Assembly: GCF_030247185.1 (NCBI RefSeq)
Contig: NC_080571.1
Location: 167,629,421 to 167,693,420 of the forward strand
Length of the DNA: 64,000 nt
Reading direction: 5' to 3'
DNA from: Malaya genurostris
Lineage: Eukaryota > Arthropoda > Insecta > Diptera > Culicidae
This document shows positions 1 to 10,401 of the stretch, one piece after another; positions within the stretch are counted from its first letter, which is position 1, and every line of letters begins with the position of its first letter. Both the position numbers and the translations under genes were made by a program. The notes below the pieces were generated by a model. It saw nothing but the letters and a program-made list of their open reading frames with translations, did not search any database and was not told where the DNA came from.

Positions 1-96
1 CCTCCTTGGACCACTGTACGGCTTCGTAGATTATAACGTACCCGCAATATTTGGCAGCGCAGACATCGTCGCTGGCATAGCTCTGAAACAAAGCGA

Positions 97-1399
97 ATGT
101 TTAAAAGTTTCAGTGAAAATTATCGTAAAGTAAACGCGGGGTTGTACAAAGCCTACCTTATGCGGATTCAAACTAATCTTCGTCGGAATCCTAAATATTT
201 CTGGACTTTTGTAAACTCGAAACGCAAGTGCTCATCGATTCCTTCAAAAGTTTGTCTCGATGGTGTTGAATCCATGTCAACCTTGGACTCATGCGATCTG
301 TTCGCAAAGTTCTTTGCTTCTGTGTTTGCTGAAAATACTGCCTCCGGTATCGAAGCGGAGACCGCCGCGGTGGATGTTCCTGAGAATATAGCGCACATTG
401 ACACATTTTTGATTTGTTTTCGCCCGGACCAGATGGTATTCCTTCTGTGGTGTATAGTCATTATGCTTCTGTTTTAGCTGATCCTTTGTGCACTATATTT
501 AACAAATCATTTGAGCAAGGAATTTTTCCAGTGACTTGGAAGCAGTCTTTTATGTTTCCTGTATACAAGAGCGGTGATCGTATTGACGTAAGGAATTACA
601 GAGGTATAACGAATTTATCTGCAGCATCTAAGCTATTTGAAATAATTGTGAGCACTGAGGTACTTTTTCGTACAAAAAATTACATCTCCTCTGATCAGCA
701 TGGATTTATGCCAGGTCGTTTGGTCAGCACGAATCTCTTAGATTTCCACTTGTATTCCGATTTTGGAAAAGAGAGTACAAGTTGATGCAGTATACACTGA
801 CCTTAAAGCAGCTTTCGATCGAATTGACCACCGAATACTTTTGTGCAAGATTTCGCGGCTGGGTTCAACACAAAAGTTTCTTGAATGGCTTTGCTCTTAC
901 TTATGTGGTAGAGTTTTGCGAATAAAGCTAGGCTCCTGTGTATCATCTCCGTTTTCCGTTTTCCGTAATTTGGAATCCGTATCAGCTGGTTTGGAACTTA
1001 CGGATTGAACGCGTACAGAAAAGATTTGTTCGTCTTGCTCTAAGAAACCTTCCTTGGAGGAATCCGCTTGAGCTCCCACCGTATCCCGATCGTTGTCGAC
1101 TGATCGGACTCGACTCATTAGAAAGACGCAGAAAAATTCAGCAAGCTGTTTTCGTGGCAAAACTGATTAACGGTGATATCGACTCTTCGAAGATTCTGTC
1201 TTTACTTGATTTCCGTGCTTCACAACGATCGCTGCGCTCCACCAGTTTACTGCAGCCGAGATTTCATCGAACGACGTTCGGGTATTACGAACCGATAACA
1301 TCTTGTTTGAGGACGTTTGGCACTGTTGAACATCTTTTCGATTTTGGTGAACCAACTCACAAATTTTCGCAGAAAATACTACGTTCTTCAATTTTATGA
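97..1399 (+). pseudogene. Broken reverse transcriptase of the CR1-like element
   Basis: LINE ORF2 remnant read in several frames: 97-420 (N-terminal linker, FWTFVNSKRK), 414-785 (RT with GPDGIPSVVY and KSGDRIDVRNYRGI), 763-960 (AFDRIDHRILL), and 965-1399 (post-RT domain with RCRLIGLDSLERRRKI). A small deletion near 410 joins two frames out of phase, and another frame change lies near 770. A large deletion near 956-966 removes the segment that in the sister copy holds GVPQG and YADD, so this copy cannot polymerise. The last piece ends at a TGA at 1397-1399, close to the usual LINE ORF end before the AATA tail. It is clearly a pseudogene and probably transcriptionally inert. Confidence 0.85.
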
Positions 1400-1448
1400 C
1401 TTGACTGATACATATTTATTAAGACCATTTTATTGTCAGATGAATTTC

Positions 1449-1487
1449 ATAATAATAAATAAATAAATGAATAAATAAATAAATAAA
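1449..1487 (+). repeat. (AATA)n 3' tail of the CR1-like element
   Basis: Imperfect AATA tetranucleotide run directly after the 3' UTR. The reverse-strand copy ends with a related AAT/AATA tail at about 43282-43305. Short simple-repeat tails are usual 3' ends for this kind of LINE. Confidence 0.75.
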
Positions 1488-1710
1488 GAACACACACTAA
1501 CTCAATCCGACACTCACGAGTATAACCCAACATGCTATCACCCTCTCCTCTCCGTATCACACCCTCTCACGCTCATCAACAAGCTTTACTCACTCTCTTA
1601 CCCACAAAATATAAAATGGCCGACACGATACAACGAGTCCCATTGATAAAAACCCGATTTACATTGCGCGTTCTAACTCCTCCTCCCGGATTCTCAGTGA
1701 TCCTAATTGT
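1488..1710 (+). mobile_element. Element A 5' LTR, left piece (U3)
   Basis: Matches the 3' LTR at about 38165-38385 with scattered differences; for example both contain CGACACTCACGAG and CCCGATTTACATTGCGCGTT. It stops at TCCTAATTGT (1701-1710), where a CACCTAGTGG-type repeat begins. The rest of this LTR resumes at about 9484. The first ~400 bp of the LTR, judged from the 3' copy, are absent here because CR1-like sequence abuts. Confidence 0.85.
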
Positions 1711-2306
1711 GAAAACCCTTCTTAATCCACCTAGTGGTGTGATAATGCCTTTCTCTTCTTTCATAACAGTCTCATGAAAATATGTTTCATACTTTTATCA
1801 AATAATTTTGGATACTAATTTTGACACCAATTGATTCAGATTGATTCGAGTAGTTCACAAAAGCATGCTTAAGTGTTTATGTCACACAGTCAGCATCATT
1901 TTTCCAAACTAGTGCTTGACATGCTAATCTAAAAAAAGTCTTCTTAGTCCACTTGGTGGAATTTTCATATATCTTGAAAAATCACCATAGGGGGTACATG
2001 AAATTTTCCAAATCGAAAAAAAAATTTTGATGCCAAAAGGCTTAGAATTGCATGAAACGTCGAGATTAAGTGTCATCTCGAAAAAAATTTTTTTTGAAAA
2101 AGTCGATCAAAATAGGCATCAAAAAAAATTTCGATTTTGGAAATTTCATGTACTTCCCCCTATGGTGTTTTTTCAAGGTCGAAATTTGTCAAAACTTTAC
2201 CACCGGGCAGCACCCCTTACGCATGTCCGATTTAGGTCAAATTTTGCATGAAGGCTTTTTTCGAGGTGCTTAAATTTTTGAGCACTAGAACTTAACGAAA
2301 CTAGAA

Positions 2307-2478
<172 letters not shown>

Positions 2479-2494
2479 AGCGGTAAAAATCAAT

Positions 2495-2998
2495 GTGTTT
2501 TGTCGGTTACGTCACTTATACCATCATATTTCTGGAACCAAAAGTCACAACCATTTGATCTTCGAACTTGATCAATGGCCCGACAGTAGCTTTCAAACGA
2601 GCCCAAGTTTGTTAAAATCGGTTCAGTTATCTTTGAGAAAATTGAGCGCGTTCAAATACAACGCTTTTTGTCGGTTACGTCACTTATACAATCATATCTC
2701 CGGAACCAAAAGTCACAGCCATTTGATCTTCGAACTTGATCAATGGCCTGACAGTAGCTTTCAAACGAGCCCAAGTTTGTTAAAATCGGTTCAGCCATCT
2801 CTGAGAAAATTGAGCGCGTTCAAATTCAACGCTTTTTGTCGGTTACGTCACTTATACAATCATATCTCCGGAACCAAAAGTCGCAGCCATTTGATCTTAG
2901 AACTTGATCAATGGCCCGACAGTAGCTTTCAAACGAGCCCAAGTTTGTTAAAATCGGTTCAGCCATCTCTGAGAAAAATTGAGCGCGTTCAAATACAT
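2495..2998 (+). repeat. Three tandem 168-bp sub-repeats
   Basis: Each copy runs from TTTTGTCGGTTACGTCACTTATA to TTGAGCGCGTTCAAATAC. The phrase ACGCTTTTTG recurs at 2661 and 2829, giving a 168-bp period. Because 168 is divisible by three, a plus-strand frame stays open across all copies. The resulting protein-like reading is explained by the periodicity and I do not regard it as coding. Confidence 0.9.
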
Positions 2999-3018
2999 AC
3001 ATACATACACACACACAT

Positions 3019-3644
3019 TGGGGCAGCAGGGACTATGTCTAAGGGCTTGACGACCCCTCCCCCGGCAACTGCGAGTTGTAGGGCTTGCCTAGGATGCGGT
3101 GGGGTTTGGCAGTGGGCTCTGCTAATCCCCTACAAAAAGCTGCATGTATCCGCAAGCAAGTCCTACCAAAGCGATCGTGTGCCGCTCAAAGTGCACAAGC
3201 CCAACGGGAGTGCCGACTCGGCACGTTAGGACTAACGCCAGTGAGGTCCTAACTATGGCATACTGGCTACCATACCATCCATGGATACGATACGGTAGAT
3301 CGGAATATATAGAGAAACTAGGGCTGACAGCTGCGGTATTCTACTCCTTCAGTAAAGCAGGGTGGAACCGGCTTGAAATGGCGAGTAGGCTAATGCCGCA
3401 GCTGCCTTCCGTCCCATAAAACCGTGGCAGGCCTTATGGCACGCCGTCTCACTTTCAGCCACCCGGTTGGGATGACTGGGTGGAAGTAGGTTCAGATGCC
3501 CTTTTCCTGATTTGCGCTGATCCGGCTCTGAGCGTAAAGCCAACCCTCGCATGGCCTCACTGCACCGCATAGGTAACCATGGGATCATGATAGCGACTAC
3601 TTTCGGCTGGGTTTGACGGTAGCCATAAGGGGGACCCATATAAA
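3019..3644 (+). other. 5' UTR of the R1-clade element
   Basis: Sequence from the end of the ACAY repeat to the first ORF1 ATG. It starts close to TGGGGCAGCAGGGACT; the exact first base is uncertain by a few bases. GC content rises sharply compared with the flanking AT-rich repeat, which helps place the boundary. Internal promoters are usual here in this clade, but I see no motif I would defend. Confidence 0.6.
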
Positions 3645-5068
3645 ATGAGCTTTACATCAACAACATCGACGTCGAGTAAGGAGGTAAACCCTTTCGCAAG
3701 AGGGGGTTTGAGGAGATCTCCATCCAGAACGGGTGCGAGAGAGGAGAGCGAGGCAGTAGCTGAGGAGACGAGTGACAGCAATGTCCATGTCAAACCAGCG
3801 AACCAGCCTGAGTCCCAGGAGCAAGGGAAGGAAATAATCAAGCCGAGTATGACAGCGGTCATAGATCAACTCGACGCGATTATTGAATTCGCGCAGGAGA
3901 AATCCAACATTAGCAAGGAGCTGAAGGCGAACCTTCTGAAGCTACGTAAGGCCGTGAACGTAGCTAAAAGGGACCAAGAGGCGTTGATAGTGCGGCTAGA
4001 GGGTGGCGGAAAGTCGGAGAAGTGTTCTCAAACAGAGCCCTTCACCTTCGATACCGACAAAAAACAGGAAGCGGTCGACTATGCGCTCCGGCTCACGATT
4101 GAGCGGAATAAACAGCGCCGGAAACGCGCCAGGGATTCTCCAGGCAGTAAACGCCTGACTCCCAAGGCCAAAAGGAGCAAAGACCATGGCGGAAATGATG
4201 GGGCAAAGGAACGTGGCGAGGGGCTCAACCCAAACCTCGGCACTCGAACCCCGGATCCGAGCCATGTAAGCGAACCCGGCGAGAATCCATGGGTGAAGGT
4301 CGCGAAGAAGAAAAAGGTCCCCAAAAGAGGCCGGGCCCATTCCCGCGAGGAAGGCTAGGGACAAAGGAGAGGCTTTGTTGGTTAAGGCCGACAAAGAAAA
4401 GTACGCCGATGTGCTCAAGGCCATGCGGAGCGAGGCAAAGCTTGCCGAGCTTGGCAAAGAGGTTCGCAGCATCCGTCGTACGAAGACGGGAGAGATGCTG
4501 CTCGAGCTTAAAAAGGGAGCTCATGGTGGGCGGAACGGAGCTTGTTGCGCTTGCCCAACAAGTCCTGGGCGATACGGCCGAAGTTATAGCCCTGCGTAAC
4601 GAGGTTGCACTCCAGTGCAAACGGTTGGGCGAAATCGCCACCGCAGAAGAACTTGCCATGGCCATCAAGGAGCAAGGAGGTGTGGATGTCTCACGGGAAT
4701 CCATCCGCATGAGGAAAGGACCACAGGGCACCCAGATAGCTACATTTAAGCTATCGGCCACGGATGCCAATAAGGTCCTTAAAGTGGGCAGGCTAAAGGT
4801 CAGATGGTCGGTATGCCCAGTGACCGCTTACCAACCGCCGGTGGTCGACATGTGCTTCAGGTGTTTCGAACCTGGCCACAAGTCGTGGAATTGCAAAGGC
4901 CCAGACCGAAACCTTTGCAAGCGTTGCGGCGGCGAGGGGCACAAGGCGTATGCATGCGAAAGAACGCCACGTTGCATGCTATGCGCGAGCAAGAAGAAGG
5001 CCACAAACCACGTCATGGGCGGACCTACTTGCTCAACAAGTGGAGGGAGTAAAACAGCATGCAAGTAG
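3645..5068 (+). pseudogene. R1-clade ORF1 (gag-like nucleic-acid-binding protein), frameshifted
   Basis: The reading starts at ATG 3645 and proceeds in three successive frames: 3645-about 4356 (low-complexity, basic N-terminus with a lysine-rich stretch PKAKRSKDHG), about 4375-4530 (LVKADKEKYADVLKAMRSEA, a typical R1-clade ORF1 motif), then about 4530-5068. The last part holds three CCHC knuckles around 4850-5030: CFRCFEPGHKSWNC, CKRCGGEGHKAYAC and CMLCASKKKATNH...C. In the family this protein binds element RNA and forms the RNP. Two frame changes make this copy a pseudogene, although most codons survive. The stop TAG at 5066 overlaps the ORF2 start. Confidence 0.85.
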
Positions 5069-7906
5069 TACAGCTGAACCTAAATCACTGTGCAGCTGGC
5101 CAGCAATTGCTGCACCAGTCAGTGACGGAATGGGGCATTGATGTCGCGATTCTTTCGGATCCCTATCACACACCGGTAGATAACGGGAACTGGGTGTCTG
5201 ACGAAGCCAAGACGGTGGCGATCTTGACGACTGGTCGATACCCAGTGCAAGAGGTGGTGAAAACACAAGCGGAGGGAGTAGCCATAGCTAAGGTAAACGG
5301 AGTTTACTATTGTAGCTGCTACGCACCACCGAGATGGTCAATAGACCAGTTCACTCGGATGGTCGACATGTTGACCGCAGACCTGGTGGGTCGGAAGCCG
5401 GTGGTGATAGCCGGAGACTTCAACGCCTGGGCAACGGCTTGGGGCAGCCGCTTCACCAATAGGAGAGGACAGACGTTACTGGAGGCCCTCGCCAAGTTGG
5501 ACGTCGTGTTAGCGAATGATGGACCATCTAGCCATTCGCTACACGATCGGCCAATTGGCGAGAAGCACAAGGAGGAGAAATACTCCCAAAACTCTTGCGT
5601 GGAAGGTGGCTAACTTCGACCGCGAAACGTTTTGCGCTGCCCTCGAATTAGAGGAGCACAACGCGAACCTGAGAGGGGACGAGTTGGTCGCTATCTTGTC
5701 ACGGGCGTGTGACGCGACCATGCCTAGAAAGGCTCAACCGAGGACCAATAGACCACCGGTCTACTGGTGGAACGAGCAAATTGCACGCCTTCGCGCATCC
5801 TGCCTCAGGGCTAGAAGAAGGATGCAAAGAGCGCGATCAGCGGAGATGAGGATGGAGAGGAACACGGCGTTCAAAGCGGCGAAGCTAGCACTAAACAAGG
5901 CCATCAGCGCAAGCAAAAGAGCCTGTTTCGACAAGCTATGCGAGGGAGCCAACTCCAACCCATGGGGCGATGCCTACAGGATGGTGATGGCCAAAACGAG
6001 AGGGGCGCTAGCACCCCCTGAACGTAGTCCGGCGAGGTTGAAGGAAATCATAACGGTTCTCTTTCCCCACCACGACACGCCCCCCTGGCAGCCAGCTCCG
6101 CTACCAGCGAATGAAGTCGTAAAGGTGACGAACGAGGAGTTGCTCACTGCGGCGAGATCACTCGATACAAAGAAAGCCCCGGGGCCAGACGGTATCCCGA
6201 ACGTGGCTCTAAAGGCGGCTATAATGACAAAACCGGACATGTTCAGGGAGGTCATACAGAGATGTCTGGACGAGCGTATGTTCCCAGACATTTGGAAAAG
6301 ACAAAGGTTGGTACTATTACCGAAACCTGGGAAACCCCCAGGGGATCCTTCGGCGTATAGACCAATCTGTCTGATAGACACTGTGGGTAAGCTCCTTGAG
6401 AAAATCATCCTCAACAGGCTAGCCCCCTTCATAGAGGAGGCAGGAGGACTGTCCGGTCAACAGTACGGGTTCCGCAGAGGCAGGTCGACGGTGGACGCCA
6501 TAACATCGGTGGTAACCACGGCGGAGGTAGCTATACAGCGCAAACGACGAGGGATCCGCTACTGTGCGGTAGTAACGCTAGACGTCAAGAACGCGTTCAA
6601 TAGTGCTTGCTGGGCAGACATTGCTGATTCCCTACTTCGACTAGGAGTACCGGAAGGGCTGTACAAGATTCTGGAAAGCTACTTCCAGAACCGAGTATTG
6701 CTCTACGAGACCGACGAAGGCACACGTAGCACTCCAATCACGGCTGGAGTACCACAGGGATCTATCTTGGGCCCGATCCTGTGGAATATAATGTACGATG
6801 GAGTACTGAGGTTGAGGCTCCCTCCGGGTGTCAAGATAGTCGGGTTCGCGGACGACGTCACGCTGACAGTCTACGGCGAATCCATCGAAGAGGTCGAACT
6901 GAGTGCATCACACTCAATCTGCTTGGTGGAGGACTGGCTGCGTAGCAGGAAACTGCAACTCGCGCACCACAAAACAGAAGTGATGGTGGTAAACAACCGC
7001 AAATCGGAACAGGAGGCGCTGGTACATGCCGGAGATTGCGTGATCCCCTCCAAGAGATCACTGAAGCAATTGGGTGTGATGCTTGACGACAAACTCAGTT
7101 TCAGCAAGCACGTTGAATACGCCTGCAAGCGCGCATCAACAGCGATCGCGGCGCTCTCTCGTTTGATGGCCAACAGCTCGCCTGTGCGCTCCAGTAAACG
7201 AAGGTTACTGGCAGGAGTGGCAGTTTCGATCCTCAGGTACGGCAGCCCGGTATGGGCGTCGGCACTGAATGTGGAACGCAACGCACAGATGCTGGAGAGT
7301 ACGCATAGACTGATGTGTCTTCGCGTAATCAGTGCATACCGCACTGTATCGAGGAATGCGGCCTGCGTGGTTGCAAGCATGATGCCTATCAGTCTGATAG
7401 TGAAGGAAGACGCGGAGCGCTACAGCATGCGAGGAGACAGGAACGCCCGTAGGGCCTCCAAAGCCGCTTCTCTACGCAGATGGCAACAAGAGTGGGACAG
7501 CTCAACCAAGGGCAGGTGGACACATCGGCTCATACCTAGGGTCTCGAGCTGGTTAGATAGACCTCACGGAGAAGTGAACTTCGGCCTGACGCAGTTCCTC
7601 ACAGGGCACGGGTGCTTCAGATGGTACCTCCACAGGTTCGGCCACGCGACATCCCCTGTATGTCCTGGCTGCCCAGACGAGATCGAGACGGCTGAACACG
7701 TCTTGTTCGCATGTTCCCGTTTCGCGGCTCAAAGGAGTGAGCTACTGGAGGCATGCGGCAGGGACACCACACCGGAAAACCTGATCCAGAGAATGTGCCA
7801 CTGCGTAGAGAACTGGAACGCAGTGTCGACCGCGGCATCCCAAATTGCGGGAATATTGCAGCGGAAATGGAGTGCGGATCAACAACAGGTCAGCCGCGTA
7901 CCGTAG
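5059..7906 (+). pseudogene. R1-clade ORF2 (endonuclease-reverse transcriptase) with a deletion in the endonuclease
   Basis: The ATG at 5059 overlaps the ORF1 stop (ATGCAAGTAG), the usual R1-clade arrangement. The APE-type endonuclease reads to LANDG near 5522, with QLNLNHC at its start and AGDFNAW near residues 116-122. A deletion then removes the end of the domain and shifts frame; reading resumes at DHLAIRY (5522 onward, open from 5516) and stays open to the stop at 7904-7906. The RT region has KAPGPDGIPN, AGVPQGSILGPILWN and the catalytic FADD (6845-6856). The C-terminus carries CPGCPDEIETAEHVLFAC, the CX2CX8HX4C knuckle typical of the clade. The RT half, nearly 800 codons without a stop, looks fairly young. 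The product would nick ACAY targets and prime reverse transcription, but the endonuclease is disabled here. Confidence 0.9.
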
Positions 7907-7924
7907 CAGGCTCAAGAGGGATCA

Positions 7925-9115
7925 GCGAATAAACGTCGGTCCGGGAGAACCTTCTTCGTCGGAAAGCTCTTCGTCGGAGTAGTCTAGATCCATCGTCGGG
8001 AACTAGACGAGTAGTACGTAAAACTGTTAGGATCATCGGGGCGCCAGTGAACCGGAAGCTTTCCTCCAACCGGAGTCACTGGATCGACCCAGGCATCCTC
8101 TCGGTCGGGCGTTGACGGGTATCGAAGGCGTCGGTTTCGGGAGGGCCTCCTTCGTCGGGGAACTCTCCGTCGGTGTAGGCTAGATCCTTCGGCGGGGGCT
8201 AGTCGAGTAGCCGCCACAACACCGATTCGAGTCGTCGAGGCGCCAGCGAACCGGAAGCCATGCTCCAACCGGAATCGCGGGACCGACCTCGGCACTCCAT
8301 CGGGTGTCCCGTGTGGTGTAAGAGACTCGGTGTCGGGAGATTCTCTTTCGCCGGGGAAATCTCCGTCGGAGTAGTCTAGATCCTTCGTCGGGGACTAGAC
8401 GAGTAAATCGTGGTGTAATACCGCTAGGATCGTCAGGGCGCCAGTGAACCGGAAGCTTTCCTCCAACCGGAATCACTGGACCGACCCAGGCATCCTCTCG
8501 GTCGGGCGTTGACGGGAATCGAAAGCGTCGGTTTCGGGAGGGCCTCCTTCGTCGGGGAACTCTCCGTCGGTGTAGGCTAGATCCTTCGGCGGGGGCTAGT
8601 CGAGTAGCCGCCACAACACCGATTCGAGTCGTCGAGGCGCCAGCGAACCGGAAGCCATGCTCCAACCGGAATCGCGGGACCGACCTCGGCACTCCATCGG
8701 GTGTCCCGTGTGGTGTAAGAGAATCGGTGTCGGGAGATTCTCCTTCGCCGGGGAAATCTCCGTCGGAGTAGTCTAGATCCTTTGTCGGGGACTAGATGAG
8801 TAGATCGTCGCGTGATACCGATAGGATCGTCAGAGCGCCAGTGAACCGGAAGCCACGCTCCAACCGGAATCATTGGATCGACTTAGGCATCCTTTCGGTC
8901 GGGTCGTAGACGCGTACCGTAAGCGTCGGTTCGGGAGGACTTCCCTCGTCGGGGAACCCTCCGTCGGTGTAGACTAGATCTTTTTGGCGGAGACTAGTCG
9001 AGTAGTTCCGCGACGTAGCATCAGTTTTGGGTCGTCGAGGCGCCAGTGAACCGGAAGTTACCCTCCAGCCGGCATCACTGGACCGACCTCGTCATCCAAC
9101 TGGTCGATCCCTCAA
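7925..9115 (+). repeat. Six ~198-bp tandem repeats forming a ~397-bp higher-order repeat in the R1-clade 3' UTR
   Basis: The landmark CTAGATCC...GGG.CTAG.CGAGTA recurs near 7983, 8180, 8378, 8577, 8775 and 8972, spaced about 198 bp. Alternate units are most alike: the blocks at 8180-8295 and 8577-8692 are nearly identical at an offset of 397 bp. Each unit carries GGCGCCAG.GAACCGGAAG followed by CTCCAACCGGAAT. GC-rich. Minus-strand open frames here simply follow the repeat. Large tandem repeats in the 3' UTR are unusual for LINEs, and a role in RNA folding or RT recognition is only a guess. Confidence 0.9.
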
Positions 9116-9335
9116 GAGCAGGATGCTGATCCCCATTCTGCATAAATCTGGGGAGGGTGCTGTGAGCACCAATAGCCTTCCACCCCGAAGTAATACCTAG
9201 CGGTGGTGCCGGGGAGGTAGGGTTGGAGATCCAAGGTGTTTTAGTGGGTAGTTCCAATCAACAGTTGGGTAGTCCTGTGGAGAGTCCCACACTCCGTGCG
9301 TAAATGCATTTCACCTTGTAAAAAAAAAAAAAAAA
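9116..9335 (+). other. Unique end of the R1-clade 3' UTR and poly(A)
   Basis: Non-repeated sequence after the tandem array, ending CTCCGTGCGTAAATGCATTTCACCTTGT followed by about 16 A residues (9320-9335). The A run passes directly into CACACA of the target microsatellite, marking the 3' junction. Confidence 0.8.
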
Positions 9336-9483
9336 CACACACACACACACACACACATACACAGACATTTTCCGATCTCGTCGAATTGAGTCGAATGGTA
9401 TATAACACTATGGGTCTCCGAGGCTCCGTTCGAAAGTCGGTTTTTCCAGCAATTCTAATACCTTTCTATAGAGAAAGGCAAAA
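9336..9483 (+). repeat. CACCTAGTGG-type repeat, right half
   Basis: Resumes with (CA)n then GACATTTTCCGATCTCGTCGAA and ends ACCTTTCTATAGAGAAAGGCAAAA, identical in layout to unit ends at about 17370, 18160, 19386, 20383 and 21423. This confirms that the R1-clade element inserted into the microsatellite of a pre-existing unit. Confidence 0.85.
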
Positions 9484-9704
9484 CTAATTATCTAGGCTAG
9501 GAGAGAGTAGACTATATAAGTAAACGAATTTATAAAAATAGAGAAATTCTAATCTGAACCTTAAGCAATTTTCACTACTCAGAGATCCTAACTTACACTT
9601 AATTAGATAGGCTAGGAGAGGATAGGCTATATAAGTGAACGAATCTCTGATAATAAATGGATTTTGTGAAGTGCCGACTAAAAAGTGCGTTTTATCAGTT
9701 TTCA
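9484..9704 (+). mobile_element. Element A 5' LTR, right piece (promoter, R, U5)
   Basis: Matches the 3' LTR to its last base: both end TTTTATCAGTTTTCA (9704 and 38493). The 5' copy carries an extra ~115 bp (about 9487-9601), a degenerate duplicate of the CTAGGCTAGGAGAG...CTATATAAGT promoter block that occurs once in the 3' LTR. The duplicate gives two TATA-like motifs in tandem. Confidence 0.85.
9628..9657 (+). promoter_or_regulatory. LTR-A TATA box and polyadenylation signal
   Basis: TATATAAG at 9628-9635 and AATAAA at 9652-9657. The 3' LTR has the same pair at 38417-38424 and 38441-38446. The short spacing fits the compact R regions of insect gypsy-type LTRs. Transcription start is inferred, not seen. 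Confidence 0.65.
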
Positions 9705-9722
9705 TGGCGACCGTGACAGGAC
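9705..9722 (+). other. Primer-binding site, tRNA-Arg type
   Basis: TGGCGACCGTGACAGGAC begins immediately after the LTR. As I recall it, this is complementary to the 3' 18 nt (with CCA) of insect tRNA-Arg(UCG). tRNA-Arg priming is known for the mdg1/412 group of gypsy elements, suggesting where A may belong. Confidence 0.75.
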
Positions 9723-10401
9723 ATCCGCGAATTCTGCATCAGTTCAGTTAGTTTCGGTTTCGCGAGTGACTAAGTGAAAATAGAGATCTTAGATGCAACT
9801 GATTACTGTTGATAAACTAACAACTGAAGAAACTACAGAAATTGTATATCAAAGTTTTAAGAAACTACAGAAATAGCGCACCAAAGGGAAGAAACTACAG
9901 AAATAGTGCACCAAAGTGCTAACATGTGAACATGGGAACGGAAGAACAAAAGTGAAGTGGTCTGTAGTTGGTTTTTTATCACCTCGAAAATTCGTCAACA
10001 TGCAGAAACTGGACCATCTGGACTTGAACCGTGAATCGTGAACAAATATGCAGTCAGGCAGTGAAAAAAAAGCCCGAACCAAATGAAGTCTAAAGTGATG
10101 AAAAGTATCCAAAAACAAAGTCGTGTGGTACAGCAGAAAACAGAAAGTGAAATGAATGGAAAACTGAAATCCTTACCTGAACGATGATATAAACATACCG
10201 CCCATTGGTAGTCCTACACAGTGTTCAGTGAAAACCTGATGAATAGTAATCGCAAAGCCAGCTAAAAAAAATTCAACAACAAAGAAGTCATTAAATTTTC
10301 AATCAGAGTTATCGGAGTCATCAAATCTTCAAATTAAGGTATCGTGCTAGATTAATAAATTTCTAGAGTAGGAGTTGTTAGGTAACAAACTAGTTCTAAA
10401 A
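9723..10401 (+). other. Leader of element A
   Basis: Untranslated AT-rich stretch with stops in all frames and several short direct repeats of GAAACTACAGAAAT (about 9828-9905). Such leaders hold packaging signals in LTR elements; none can be pointed to from sequence alone. Confidence 0.5.

Larger units (their letters stand above)
1..1487 (+). mobile_element. CR1-like non-LTR retrotransposon, copy 1 (partial, continues left of the window)
   Basis: This is the 3' part of a LINE. It begins in the linker between endonuclease and reverse transcriptase, as shown by similarity of bases 1-96 to the reverse complement of about 45060-45190 in the second copy. It ends in an AATA-rich tail at 1449-1487. 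Relative to copy 2 (43282-46368, minus) it has lost roughly 50 bp near 410 and about 600 bp near 960; the larger loss includes the polymerase catalytic motif. The tail directly abuts LTR sequence of element A at about 1488, so the CR1 probably inserted into, or truncated, the 5' LTR of A. Clade assignment to CR1 rather than Jockey is inferred from the C-terminal region and from the ORF1-like domain seen in copy 2. Confidence 0.8.
3019..9335 (+). mobile_element. R1-clade (Waldo-like) non-LTR retrotransposon inserted in an (ACAY)n repeat
   Basis: A complete-looking LINE of about 6.3 kb: 5' UTR 3019-3644, gag-like ORF1 with zinc knuckles (3645-5068), EN-RT ORF2 (5059-7906), a long 3' UTR with six ~198-bp tandem repeats, and a poly(A) run at 9320-9335. 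Both flanks are ACAY repeats: ATACATACATACACACACAC ends at 3018 and ACACACAC resumes after the poly(A). R1-clade families of the Waldo group are known to target (ACAY)n, and the clade-typical ORFs and ORF1/ORF2 overlap agree with that. It is broken by two frameshifts in ORF1 and a deletion in the endonuclease. The family name is an inference from target and clade. Confidence 0.85.

Noticed and set aside
4225..4770. 181-codon minus-strand ORF (and others antisense to 3996-5570 and 6871-7380)
   Set aside because: Shadows of the GC-rich R1-clade ORFs on the opposite strand.
7984..8873. Arginine-rich minus-strand frames over the R1-clade 3' UTR
   Set aside because: They repeat with the 397-bp unit and lie antisense in a 3' UTR, so they are explained by the tandem repeat.
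7925..9115. Regularly spaced repeats reminiscent of a CRISPR array
   Set aside because: Units are ~198 bp without unique spacers, in eukaryotic retrotransposon sequence, with no cas genes.
9705..9722. Possible tRNA gene fragment
   Set aside because: Only the 18 nt complementary to a tRNA 3' end are present, directly after an LTR. This is a primer-binding site.
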